DNA of 40,944 nt from Nodularia sp. (in: cyanobacteria) (GTDB taxonomy: Bacteria; Cyanobacteriota; Cyanobacteriia; Cyanobacteriales; Nostocaceae): positions 1 to 40,944 of the forward strand of contig REBL01000114.1 of the NCBI GenBank assembly GCA_007692755.1. The letters run 5' to 3'. How positions within the stretch are numbered: the first letter of the stretch is position 1; each line of letters opens with the position of its first letter. Shown here in pieces: positions 1 to 7,759 of this stretch. The position numbers and the translations under genes are program-made. A model generated the notes under the pieces. It was given only the letters and a program-made list of their open reading frames with translations, was not told the origin of the DNA and ran no database searches.

Positions 1-2
1 CC

Positions 3-956
3 CAAATAACTAAGGAGATAATTGCACGCGATACTGTAGGAGCAATCGAACAATTGAAGACTGAAGGAGAACAGCAACTAGACCACATTAACGGACAATT
101 GCAGGGTGAAGTGGCGCTTAAAAGTCACGAGTTACAGATATCAGAACTAGACAAGGCGATTGCTGACAATCGTTTATCCACTGTTGAGACTACCCGTAAA
201 ATTGAGAAGATATCAAAACCAATTACTGACAGTAAAACTGATACCCAATCACCTAATGAACAGTTTAAAGATGCCCTCATAGATGCTCTGAAAAACCATG
301 AAGACGGGTATCTGTGGAAAATTATCAATTCACTCAAACCATTGTGGTTAATTGGGAATCAAGGGTCAGGCAAGACTTACACAGCCGGAGCGATCGCACT
401 AATTAGAAAATACTGCCTTGATGCACCAGTTCACCAACTAATCGACCGTCACGCCACAGGTGACAATGCGGATGTATGGAAACTGCTAGAAGCCAGCAGT
501 AAGGCAGAATCAGAGGATGAAATCAGCACAGCTTTTGAAGATTGCTGTGATAGGTGGCTGCAACGGATTAAGGAAAAGCCCACCAAAAAGCAGCAGGTGA
601 TTTGTGATGAATTTACCAATTTAAAATCATTGTGTGGTGACAGTGCGATCACATTCTTCAAAATGTCCCTCACCGACACCCGCAAAGCCAAAGAATACCT
701 GCTAGGAATCACCCATAATGCCACCAATGAATCATTCCCAGATGGTACAGCATCAGCACGTAAGGCAGGGACAATTTTACTGGAGAAGTTTAGCGCCAAT
801 GGTGAAACACCACTATCTAGGGTAGTTGTCCGCTATGGCCTTGTCGATGAGAACGGCAATAATTTAGAAGATGTTGAACACTCACTACCAGACTGGATGC
901 ACCCTGAGAAAATTTACCAGCACTTCAACGGTAAGCCAATCAATTTTGAAGATTAA
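3..956 (+). CDS. P-loop ATPase with N-terminal coiled coil (5' end outside window)
   Basis: The reading frame is already open at the left edge, so the gene is partial; a TTG at 54 is only an internal candidate start. The first part is Gln/Glu/Lys-rich and looks like a coiled coil. A Walker A motif (GNQGSGKT, 351-374) and a Walker B-like stretch (QQVICDEF, near 592-615) follow, with a RecA/AAA-type core and a short C-terminal tail rich in acidic and aromatic residues. ATPases of this type are common on cyanobacterial plasmids and may serve DNA transfer or replication, but I do not recognise a named family. A HIP1 octamer lies just after the Walker A codons. The next gene downstream is convergent (minus strand), so this gene ends its own transcription unit. 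Confident about the ATPase fold; the role is unknown. Confidence 0.7.
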   Translation, partial: QITKEIIARDTVGAIEQLKTEGEQQLDHINGQLQGEVALKSHELQISELDKAIADNRLSTVETTRKIEKISKPITDSKTDTQSPNEQFKDALIDALKNHEDGYLWKIINSLKPLWLIGNQGSGKTYTAGAIALIRKYCLDAPVHQLIDRHATGDNADVWKLLEASSKAESEDEISTAFEDCCDRWLQRIKEKPTKKQQVICDEFTNLKSLCGDSAITFFKMSLTDTRKAKEYLLGITHNATNESFPDGTASARKAGTILLEKFSANGETPLSRVVVRYGLVDENGNNLEDVEHSLPDWMHPEKIYQHFNGKPINFED

Positions 957-1077
957 CATAACAAACAGAATTTTTGGCTGCTGAAACCCTTTGTATTCCA
1001 AAAATAGCCTCTGCTGACAGTGATAGCACTCAAAAATCACTTAGACTAACCCACTCTGCCCCTGTAGGATTAATAAA

Positions 1078-1527
1078 TCACCAACTTCTATCAGTACCAA
1101 TCTCATGGGCATCCACTTCGATAAAGCAGTAATCCATGTCAGCATGAGAGTCCATTTCCCGAAACAGGTCATAAACTTGTTTCTCCAGGTCTTCATCGCT
1201 TTCATAGGGGATGCTGATCATATACTCACAGCCATTAGGACTGGTTTTTTGAGCATTGTAGAAAGCCAAGCAGAAACGCTCAATATGCTCTCGCACTTTC
1301 TTTTTGCGCCGAATAAATTTATTATTATTTTCCACTCGTAACCACAGCCGAATCTGTGCTGATTGCTTGACTACTCCAGAGTCAAGTCTTGCCTCATTCA
1401 CCAGTGGGGCATTTGTTTCATTTTGTATAGATGCAGGTGTGGGAGATTCGCCATCAGTGGTCAATTCCGTAATAAACGCATCCAACGCTTGGGCAATGCG
1501 GTCTTTCGACTCAGTACGTTTTGACAC
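1078..1527 (-). CDS. Hypothetical protein, possibly the frameshifted extension of the upstream gene
   Basis: A 149-residue ORF starting at a GTG (1525-1527). The protein has a charged helical N-terminal half and a C-terminal half with several acidic residues (for example EVDAHEIGTD); I do not recognise it. The frame stays open for about 46 codons upstream of the GTG, back to about 1666, with protein-like composition but no ATG, GTG or TTG. That open stretch overlaps the 3' end of the gene at 1617-2048. Either translation starts at the GTG, or ribosomes enter from the upstream gene by a -1 shift. No close ribosome-binding site is obvious at the GTG. Its partner is probably the upstream minus-strand gene, which suggests a plasmid maintenance role; this is inference. 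Confidence 0.5.
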   Translation of the reverse strand: MSKRTESKDRIAQALDAFITELTTDGESPTPASIQNETNAPLVNEARLDSGVVKQSAQIRLWLRVENNNKFIRRKKKVREHIERFCLAFYNAQKTSPNGCEYMISIPYESDEDLEKQVYDLFREMDSHADMDYCFIEVDAHEIGTDRSW

Positions 1528-1616
1528 CCGCCAAGATTGAAGAATTTCATCGCGTATCGCCTGATAATCTGGATGTACTGATTTCCGTTCAAGCCTAGAA
1601 GCCTTTAGCTCTGCCT

Positions 1617-2048
1617 CTAGGCTGTCAACTTTCCCAAAGCTATCTGTAATTGTCTCTGGAACTCTTCAATTTCTCTCTGTAACTTCTCTACCTCACTGTT
1701 AGTTACAGGTACTTTCTCTGTAACTATAGTCTGTAACTTCTCAGTTAACCTGCGGGCAATCTCCTCCAGGTGAGACACAGTTAAATCCTGTTCAGTGCCG
1801 ATGTAAAATTTAGCCAGCTTGCCGCCCTGTTTGCGGTAGCCATACCAATAAGATGCTTTGCCCTTACTCCCCTGCTCTTTCCTGACTGTAAATGCTTTTT
1901 CACTCTTTTTGGGAAGATAGCGAAAGCTCTTGGCAGTATCGAGCCACTGCTGCCACTTTTTCCAGTCGTCAGTTATATCAATGCAGCCAAATTTGTTAGT
2001 TGTAATCATCCCTAAGCAAACTGTAGGGAGGGATGAAATTCTACCCAT
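1617..2048 (-). CDS. Putative DNA-binding protein with coiled-coil tail
   Basis: A 143-residue protein starting at ATG (2046-2048). Residues around 25-95 have the layout WKKWQQWLDTAKSFRY, then a basic stretch, then SYWYGYRKQGGKLAKFYIG and LTVSHLEEIARRL. This pattern (aromatic-rich beta hairpin, KxxKxYIG, then a helix) is seen in small DNA-binding or arm-type domains of regulators and recombinases in bacteria. The last 40 residues are a heptad-like coiled coil. Six copies of an 8-mer (AGTTACAG or its complement) lie in the coding region and just upstream of the start, two of them 10 bp apart in the 5' leader, which may be binding sites for autoregulation. The 3' end contains GGGAAAG, a plausible -1 slip site into the downstream frame. 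Function is inferred only. Confidence 0.55.
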   Translation of the reverse strand: MGRISSLPTVCLGMITTNKFGCIDITDDWKKWQQWLDTAKSFRYLPKKSEKAFTVRKEQGSKGKASYWYGYRKQGGKLAKFYIGTEQDLTVSHLEEIARRLTEKLQTIVTEKVPVTNSEVEKLQREIEEFQRQLQIALGKLTA

Positions 2049-2075
2049 TGTTTCTCTCTGTAACTACCTGTAACT
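1677..2075. repeat. Six copies of the 8-mer CTGTAACT/AGTTACAG
   Basis: CTGTAACT occurs at 1677-1684, 1718-1725, 1731-1738, 2058-2065 and 2068-2075, and the inverted form AGTTACAG at 1701-1708. The two copies at 2058 and 2068 are spaced exactly 10 bp apart (one helical turn) directly upstream of the start codon of the minus-strand gene. An 8-mer would not be expected this often by chance in 400 bp. They could be protein-binding sites (autoregulation or iteron-like), or partly a by-product of repeated VTE/KLQ codons in the coiled coil. Confidence 0.5.
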
Positions 2076-2350
2076 AATCTACCAGCAGGTGTGTCATTGC
2101 TGAGAAATCTAATAAATCAAAAGTAAGCAACGCTTGTGGTGTGAAAAAGAGAAGTGGTTAATCACAAGGGTTATGATTGCCAGTGCTGCTCACTTCTGTT
2201 GCGAAACAATGGCTCAAAGTGATTCTTTAGGGTTAGGCTAAAAAAGCTCATTTTGATAGTAATCCTGTTTTAGTTGTTACTAGAGCAGGATAATTGGGAA
2301 TTACATAAACATAATTCTTTTCACATTTACTGTTCAACAGTCGGAGAAAA
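2049..2350. other. Intergenic region between divergent genes
   Basis: About 300 bp between the minus-strand gene starting at 2048 and the plus-strand gene starting at 2351. It holds the two 10-bp-spaced AGTTACAG sites near 2058-2075 and an AT-rich stretch up to the GGAG ribosome-binding site at 2343-2346. Promoters for both directions must lie here, but no clear -35/-10 pair stands out. I see no other gene. Confidence 0.5.
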
Positions 2351-2794
2351 ATGGCAATAGATGTAGCAATATTAACTAAAGATTTAGTTGATTTCCTGGC
2401 TCCCTTAATACCTTTTCTTGAAGAAACTACTAAGAGAGTTGTTGCAGGGGAGGTTATCAAGAGATTTGGTGCTACAGCTTGGGGGCAGGCTCAAATCCTA
2501 TGGGAAAAACTTCAGCCAAAAGTGGAAGCTAAACCAAGCTTGCAGGAAGCTGTGAAGGACTTAGTGCAAGATCCTGCTGACAAGGATGCTCAGGCTGCGT
2601 TGCGTCACCAATTGAAAAAACTGCTAACTGAAGATGCAATCTTAGCTTCGGAAGTAGCGCAGCTTTGGCAGGAGGCAAAGCCAACCAATGTGTCTGTCAT
2701 TGCTAGTGGCGATCGCTCCGTAGCTGCTAGTGGTAGCGTGAGCGGCATTATCAACACAGGTGATAGCAATACAAACGTTATGGGAGCGAAATGA
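2351..2794 (+). CDS. Small helical effector/adaptor (Bell-like) with C-terminal GD-N motif
   Basis: A 147-residue protein with ATG at 2351 and GGAG at 2343-2346. Residues 1-110 are predicted all-helical, beginning with an amphipathic segment (LVDFLAPLIPFLEE), then AWGQAQILWEKLQPKVEAKP and a Leu-rich helix pair. This resembles the bacterial 'Bell' domains, proposed to be HeLo/MLKL-like membrane-targeting effectors associated with amyloid signalling motifs; the assignment is from memory of the pattern and tentative. Residues about 116-147 contain ASGDRSVAASG, then INTGDSNTNV, the same motif found near the N-terminus of the STAND protein encoded next. The two genes probably act together: sensor activation would template the motif and trigger the helical domain. 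The gap to the next gene holds a perfect hairpin. Confidence 0.72.
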   Translation: MAIDVAILTKDLVDFLAPLIPFLEETTKRVVAGEVIKRFGATAWGQAQILWEKLQPKVEAKPSLQEAVKDLVQDPADKDAQAALRHQLKKLLTEDAILASEVAQLWQEAKPTNVSVIASGDRSVAASGSVSGIINTGDSNTNVMGAK

Positions 2795-2829
2795 GCAATT
2801 GATGTTTTTGGTAATTGTACTACAATAAT

Positions 2830-2884
2830 GTAATTATGGGCGCTCGCTACAATTGAGAGAATTCTAGCGAGCGCCCATAATTAC
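2830..2884. repeat. Perfect 20-bp inverted repeat with 15-nt loop
   Basis: The arms at 2830-2849 and 2865-2884 are perfect complements containing GGGCGCTCGC. The loop is AT-rich. It lies between the small effector gene and the STAND gene, ending about 42 bp before the likely start of the latter. No T-run follows, so a classical intrinsic terminator is unlikely. It could be an attenuator, an RNA-processing or stability structure that sets effector:sensor ratio, or a mobile palindrome. Confidence 0.75.
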
Positions 2885-2926
2885 AAGTCAGGCTGATCAT
2901 GACAACACAAAAACCACCCGTGAGGC

Positions 2927-5900
2927 TTGAGCCAAAAGGCAGACTCTGTGACAGATATTAATGACTTGAGGGCAATCCTCAAACGATTGGCAGCAAACAC
3001 TTGTACTGGTGCTGACATTGAAATTTTCCGCCAAGCCTTAGAGTCTAGACAAATTGTTCAGGCTACTGGCGAAGAAGCTATAGCTGTAGGTGGCGATGTT
3101 ACTGATGCTGTCTTCATCACTGGGGATGGTAATTTAGTTTATATTTTTAGAGAAGCGGATGCTGAAGTTGTTCGCCAAATTGTTCAAGATGTTTTAAAAT
3201 CGTTTAAGGTTTCTGCCTTACTCACACACAGCGAATTCTCCGAATCAGCAGTAATAACAGCGAAAAAGCTAGCTGGCTATTGGGAAGTTTTAGTAGGACG
3301 GGACGGATTACTTGCTCAAATTAAATCCCTCCTTGCTGAGTCTCCAGATGTGATTGTACTGCATGGATCTGGGGGGATTGGCAAAACCCGTTTTTTGTTA
3401 GATATTCCTAAAATTATTCCCAGTGAAACGTCTCTGCGGTACGTTCGCATTCGAGCCGAGTCTATAGAGAATGACCTAGCTTCATTGGATGGTAACAGCC
3501 GTCATGTAATCGTTGTAGATGATGCTCACCGCTTTGGACTTTTACACCAATTGGGTGACATATTAGTAAATTCCAAACTAGCTGGTAAAGTCACACTTGT
3601 CCTAGTTACGCGTAGCGTTTTCAAAGATTCAGTCACCGAAAAATTAGGCTATTTGGCTGGAGATCAAGTCAGCGAAATTGAGGTTAAACCTTTAGAAAAC
3701 ATCGATATAGACCAACTCCTACAAACCCCACCCTACGAAATTACACACGATGATACACGCCATATTTTAGTTCGTATTGCCAAGGGAGATCCACTGATTG
3801 CTGGTGTCGCAGCTCGTTTAGTTCAACGTGATGAGTCAGTAATAAATCTCAACCGTGAGCAAGTACTTACCCGCTATTTGAATGAAATCATTCACCAGTT
3901 ATCTGAAGCTGGGTATGACGATCGCTATATTCACTACCTGGAGATTCTGGCAGCTTTAGGGACAATTGATCTAAATAATCAGGAATTACGAGAGAAAATT
4001 CAAAAAGTTGTGAATATCTCGCAATCTGATGAAGACCTAGTAATTTCTCGATTAGTAAATGCTGGGATAGTAGAACGTTACTGGAAAACAATAAAGATTA
4101 CCTCTGAAGTTCTGGCTGACCATATTTTGCTTCACCACTTCTTCCAGACTAAACAAGCAGACTATCAAAAGAAAATTATTGAGCCATTTTTTGAATTAAA
4201 ACCTAAAGAAATTTTGACAACTTTAGCAGAAGCAGAAGTTAAAGGAGAGAATCAGGCAGGTCTATTACTAAATTATAAATTAGAGGAATTGCATAAAATA
4301 TTAACTCAGGGAGACTTCATTGCTCGACTGTCTGTATTGGAATGGATACAAAATTTAGCTTATCTGCGTTCCGATGATGTGCTGTTGCTTGTAGCCGATA
4401 TCGTGGATGAACCTGATAAGTCTGCTGAGTTTTATCACGATAGTTTTGGTGGGGATAAATGTGAAATAAAACACGATTGGGTATTGGGTAAAGTTGTAGA
4501 AATTCTTCGTTATACCTACATAGGGAGTCTGCGATATTCTATAGTTTACTTGCACAAACTCGCTAGATATCGACCATTAGCAACAGAGTATGCTAAGGTT
4601 CGTGAAAAAGCAAGTAAAGCACTAGTTGAAATTGCTGAGATTAAAATAGGCAAGCTATACGATGTACAACTAACCATTCTTAATCACATAGAAGAGTGGC
4701 TACAGGAAGATTTTACAAACAACTTAGACCTGAGCATTTCATTGATTAAACCCATACTCAATATGGTGGTTGATAGTACGAAACAAAACCCCACTAAGTA
4801 TATGCAAATAGTTATGCAGCGTGGATGTTTACAACCATCTGAATCCTTACGCAAAATTCGTGAGCAAGCTTTAAGGATACTTTACCAAGCATATAGTCAA
4901 GCATCCAACTTACCAGAGCGATTAAAAATTATTAAATCTTTAGAATTAGGTATATTATTACCTCTTTCAACCGATGCAAGACAAGTCACAGCAGAAACAT
5001 GGGCTTGGCTAAAACCCGACTGCCAAAACACAGCACAATTTTTCTTAAATGTGGTGATTCCTAACACCGAATTACCTGTATTAGATGCTATATCAGAATG
5101 GCTACGGTATGCATTACGCTTTAATCGTCACCAATTAGATGAATTAGAACTGTTAAGTCAGCAATTAAAACATAACAACCTGTATCAATTATATCGAGTC
5201 TTATTTAAGAATCGGTTGTGGGATGATTCAGAAAATGCTTACCTCGATTTTAAAGCATTAGAAGAACGTCATCAGCAGGCAATTGAGCATTATCTTGAAG
5301 GTTTTTCTCCTACAACAATAGAAAAGGGAGTCTGTGAATTAGAGATGATGTTATACCAATGTACAATTGCTGGTGAAATTAGTACATCTTGGTTTGAAAC
5401 TTTGTTTTACAAGCTGGGAGAAAAACATCCTGAACTTGCACAGCAAATGGTACAGCAGGCGTTATCTGAGAATTTAACCATCAAACAGCAACTTGGCCGC
5501 ATAATTGGAGGATTATATCGGAGTAATTTAGAGGTAGCTTGGTCTTACATTAAGTCATGGCTTGATACTGATGATCTAGTTTTGTGGCTGGCTGTTGCAG
5601 GCAGTTACCATTTTCTAGATTGGAGTATATTTCAGGATAAAGAGTGGGAAATTTTACACTGTCTTATAACTAAGCAATCTTCACAAGTTGATTTGAAAAT
5701 CCTTGAGCTTATATCACGGTTTGCACTACATAATCCCCTGCGTTCAATCGAGTTTCTCAAAATAATTGCTAATCGTGGTAATGAAGGTGTACTACTGCGT
5801 TTAGCAGAGGTGCTATCTTGGTCTTTTAAATCTTCTCAAGATGGATGGGGAAAAAAGTTCATAACATTTGAGGATTTTTTAAACATTGTCCAAAACTTTG

Positions 5901-6562
5901 AACGTCTTTCACGTCTAGACTATGCGGCTGAAGAGTGTTTGGCTATTCTGGGTAAATTTGACCCCATGAAGGTTATAGATTTTATAGAACGCCGTATCAT
6001 AATTCAAGCTGAACAACATGGCATAAGTGAGTATTATGAGGCAATCCATTTACCTTATTCTCTTGCTGCTAAAAGCATCCAGTCTAGTATTGAATATTCC
6101 AATGTACTGCGTCGATTACGTGATTGGATGCTGCGAGATGATTTTTGGTTCTATAAGACTCCCCAAGTTTTCAAGGAAATTTCTATTAATTTATCAGAGC
6201 CTTTATACAGTGTTTTAATGGAATGGGTAAAATCGCGTGAAATTCAAAAACTATATGCAGTAGCTAAAATTTTACGTGTTTTTAATAGTGGTCAACTTTT
6301 CTACTCTTTAAGTCGAGAAATTATTTGTAATACAAATGATGAAATCATACTAAGTTATATTCGTACTTCTATTGGCTCAACACCAGGAGCGATTTTTGGG
6401 GGATTTTCAAATCATGCCAAACAGCGCCAAGAAGAAATATCTTCTTGGTTGGAAGATGAAAATTTCCGGGTTCGACGCTTTGCAAATCAAACGAAACAAT
6501 CACTACAACAAGACTTAGAACGGGAGTTGGAAAGAGAAGAATTTGAGGAACGGAACTGGTAG
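2927..6562 (+). CDS. STAND/NLR-like NTPase with N-terminal effector-associated motif
   Basis: A 1211-residue protein. Residues 10-40 are a short helical region, and residues 45-74 carry the shared motif (QATGEEAIAVGG, FITGDGNLVYIF). Walker A is GSGGIGKT at 147-154 and Walker B is VIVVDDA at 194-200. Next come a sensor-like LVLVTRS and a GDPLIAGVAARL segment typical of the STAND/AP-ATPase helical domain, then a winged-helix-like part. From about residue 400 to the end the protein is helical repeat sequence, the probable ligand-sensing superstructure, and the tail is very charged. The start is uncertain: TTG 2927 or GTG 2948; an ATG at 2899 lies in another frame. Role inferred: intracellular sensor that oligomerises and seeds its partner through the motif. 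NTPase call is strong; partner choice is inference. Confidence 0.85.
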   Translation: MSQKADSVTDINDLRAILKRLAANTCTGADIEIFRQALESRQIVQATGEEAIAVGGDVTDAVFITGDGNLVYIFREADAEVVRQIVQDVLKSFKVSALLTHSEFSESAVITAKKLAGYWEVLVGRDGLLAQIKSLLAESPDVIVLHGSGGIGKTRFLLDIPKIIPSETSLRYVRIRAESIENDLASLDGNSRHVIVVDDAHRFGLLHQLGDILVNSKLAGKVTLVLVTRSVFKDSVTEKLGYLAGDQVSEIEVKPLENIDIDQLLQTPPYEITHDDTRHILVRIAKGDPLIAGVAARLVQRDESVINLNREQVLTRYLNEIIHQLSEAGYDDRYIHYLEILAALGTIDLNNQELREKIQKVVNISQSDEDLVISRLVNAGIVERYWKTIKITSEVLADHILLHHFFQTKQADYQKKIIEPFFELKPKEILTTLAEAEVKGENQAGLLLNYKLEELHKILTQGDFIARLSVLEWIQNLAYLRSDDVLLLVADIVDEPDKSAEFYHDSFGGDKCEIKHDWVLGKVVEILRYTYIGSLRYSIVYLHKLARYRPLATEYAKVREKASKALVEIAEIKIGKLYDVQLTILNHIEEWLQEDFTNNLDLSISLIKPILNMVVDSTKQNPTKYMQIVMQRGCLQPSESLRKIREQALRILYQAYSQASNLPERLKIIKSLELGILLPLSTDARQVTAETWAWLKPDCQNTAQFFLNVVIPNTELPVLDAISEWLRYALRFNRHQLDELELLSQQLKHNNLYQLYRVLFKNRLWDDSENAYLDFKALEERHQQAIEHYLEGFSPTTIEKGVCELEMMLYQCTIAGEISTSWFETLFYKLGEKHPELAQQMVQQALSENLTIKQQLGRIIGGLYRSNLEVAWSYIKSWLDTDDLVLWLAVAGSYHFLDWSIFQDKEWEILHCLITKQSSQVDLKILELISRFALHNPLRSIEFLKIIANRGNEGVLLRLAEVLSWSFKSSQDGWGKKFITFEDFLNIVQNFERLSRLDYAAEECLAILGKFDPMKVIDFIERRIIIQAEQHGISEYYEAIHLPYSLAAKSIQSSIEYSNVLRRLRDWMLRDDFWFYKTPQVFKEISINLSEPLYSVLMEWVKSREIQKLYAVAKILRVFNSGQLFYSLSREIICNTNDEIILSYIRTSIGSTPGAIFGGFSNHAKQRQEEISSWLEDENFRVRRFANQTKQSLQQDLERELEREEFEERNW

Positions 6563-6731
6563 CGACAATCAACTTTCTGTAAAAATTTCTTCTAGGATAA
6601 AATATCAGAAAATTTAGAGAATACTAAGTTTGCAAACACGGGCTATGTTTCTTTGCAAGTAATCAAATGCAGTTTTGGCTATTATCAGCTATATTAGCAA
6701 TCTGCTGTATTAATTATTTCTGATTACAGTT

Positions 6732-7748
6732 ATGCACCCTACATTTGCACATGGTTATGCTCTCCTCATTGGAGTCGGGCAGTCAGCAGAACGTCGCTTG
6801 TCCCTCCCCGTAACGGTGAAGGATATGCAAGCACTTCGGCAAATACTGGTAAATCCCAATTTGTGTGCTTATCCAGACAATGACCAGCATATCCGCTTAC
6901 TACACGATCAGAGTGCAACTAGGCAAGCAATTTTGGATGGGCTGGTGTGGTTGAAACAACAAGCAACAGCTGACCCAGAAGCAACAGTAGTAGTGTACTA
7001 TTCTGGTCACGGTTGGCTGGACACCAAAAATAACCGTTACTACTTGTTACAGCATGATGTTGATGCCTTTGACTGGCAGGGTTCGGCCTTAGCATCTGAG
7101 GATTTTAACAATATCCTACATGAGATTCCCGCAAAACGACTGCTGGTAATAATCGATAGTTGTCACGCCGCAGGCATGGCAACTACTAAGGATGGAGAAC
7201 AGGGACTAATACTGCCTCCTGGTGTAGTGGCAACTGCGGAACCAAAAGGTTTAATTGAAGACCTAAAGCAGGGTGAAGGACGGGTAGTGTTTACATCTTG
7301 TCGTGGTGAACAAAGTTCTTGGGTTCGTCCTGACAACTCCATGAGTGTTTACACTTATCACCTGATTGAGGCATTAAAAGGATCTGCCAATAAACCTGGG
7401 GAAACAGAGGTGAAGGTGTCTAACCTGATGAACTACCTCGGTAAAGCAGTGCCTGAGAGTGCCAGAGCAATGGGTAAAGAGCAAACACCCAGATTTGAAG
7501 GTGATACAGAAGATTTTGCAATTGCTCTACTCCAAGGTGGTAAAGGGCTTTCTGCGGAGGGATGGGATGCTGTACAGGATAGTACCACTGAGCAAATACA
7601 GGCTCTTGTTCAGGCATCAGGCGATCGCAGTGTAGCAGCTGGTGGGGCAATGCACGATAACCAAATTGTTCAGGGTGATGGAAATAGTGTGATAGAAGGC
7701 ATTAACATTGGCAGCGCCAGAGATGTGAATTTAGGCGGTAGCAAGTAG
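6732..7748 (+). CDS. Metacaspase/caspase-like protease (peptidase C14) with C-terminal GD-N motif
   Basis: A 338-residue protein, ATG at 6732. Residues 5-260 form a caspase-fold domain. The catalytic dyad is visible as His93 in YYSGHGW and Cys144 in IIDSCHAAG, with the usual GYALLIGVG first strand. The last 44 residues (295-338) contain ASGDRSVAAGG, IVQGDGNSVIEG and a third weaker copy ending DVNLGG, that is, three pseudo-repeats of a GD/N-V-G unit such as a short beta-solenoid or amyloid would have. The next gene starts 11 nt after the stop with an AGGAG site spanning the junction, so the two are surely cotranscribed. Bacterial metacaspases of this type act as cell-death effectors in multicellular prokaryotes. 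Domain call very firm; activation mechanism inferred. Confidence 0.92.
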   Translation: MHPTFAHGYALLIGVGQSAERRLSLPVTVKDMQALRQILVNPNLCAYPDNDQHIRLLHDQSATRQAILDGLVWLKQQATADPEATVVVYYSGHGWLDTKNNRYYLLQHDVDAFDWQGSALASEDFNNILHEIPAKRLLVIIDSCHAAGMATTKDGEQGLILPPGVVATAEPKGLIEDLKQGEGRVVFTSCRGEQSSWVRPDNSMSVYTYHLIEALKGSANKPGETEVKVSNLMNYLGKAVPESARAMGKEQTPRFEGDTEDFAIALLQGGKGLSAEGWDAVQDSTTEQIQALVQASGDRSVAAGGAMHDNQIVQGDGNSVIEGINIGSARDVNLGGSK

Positions 7749-7759
7749 GAGATTGAGCA

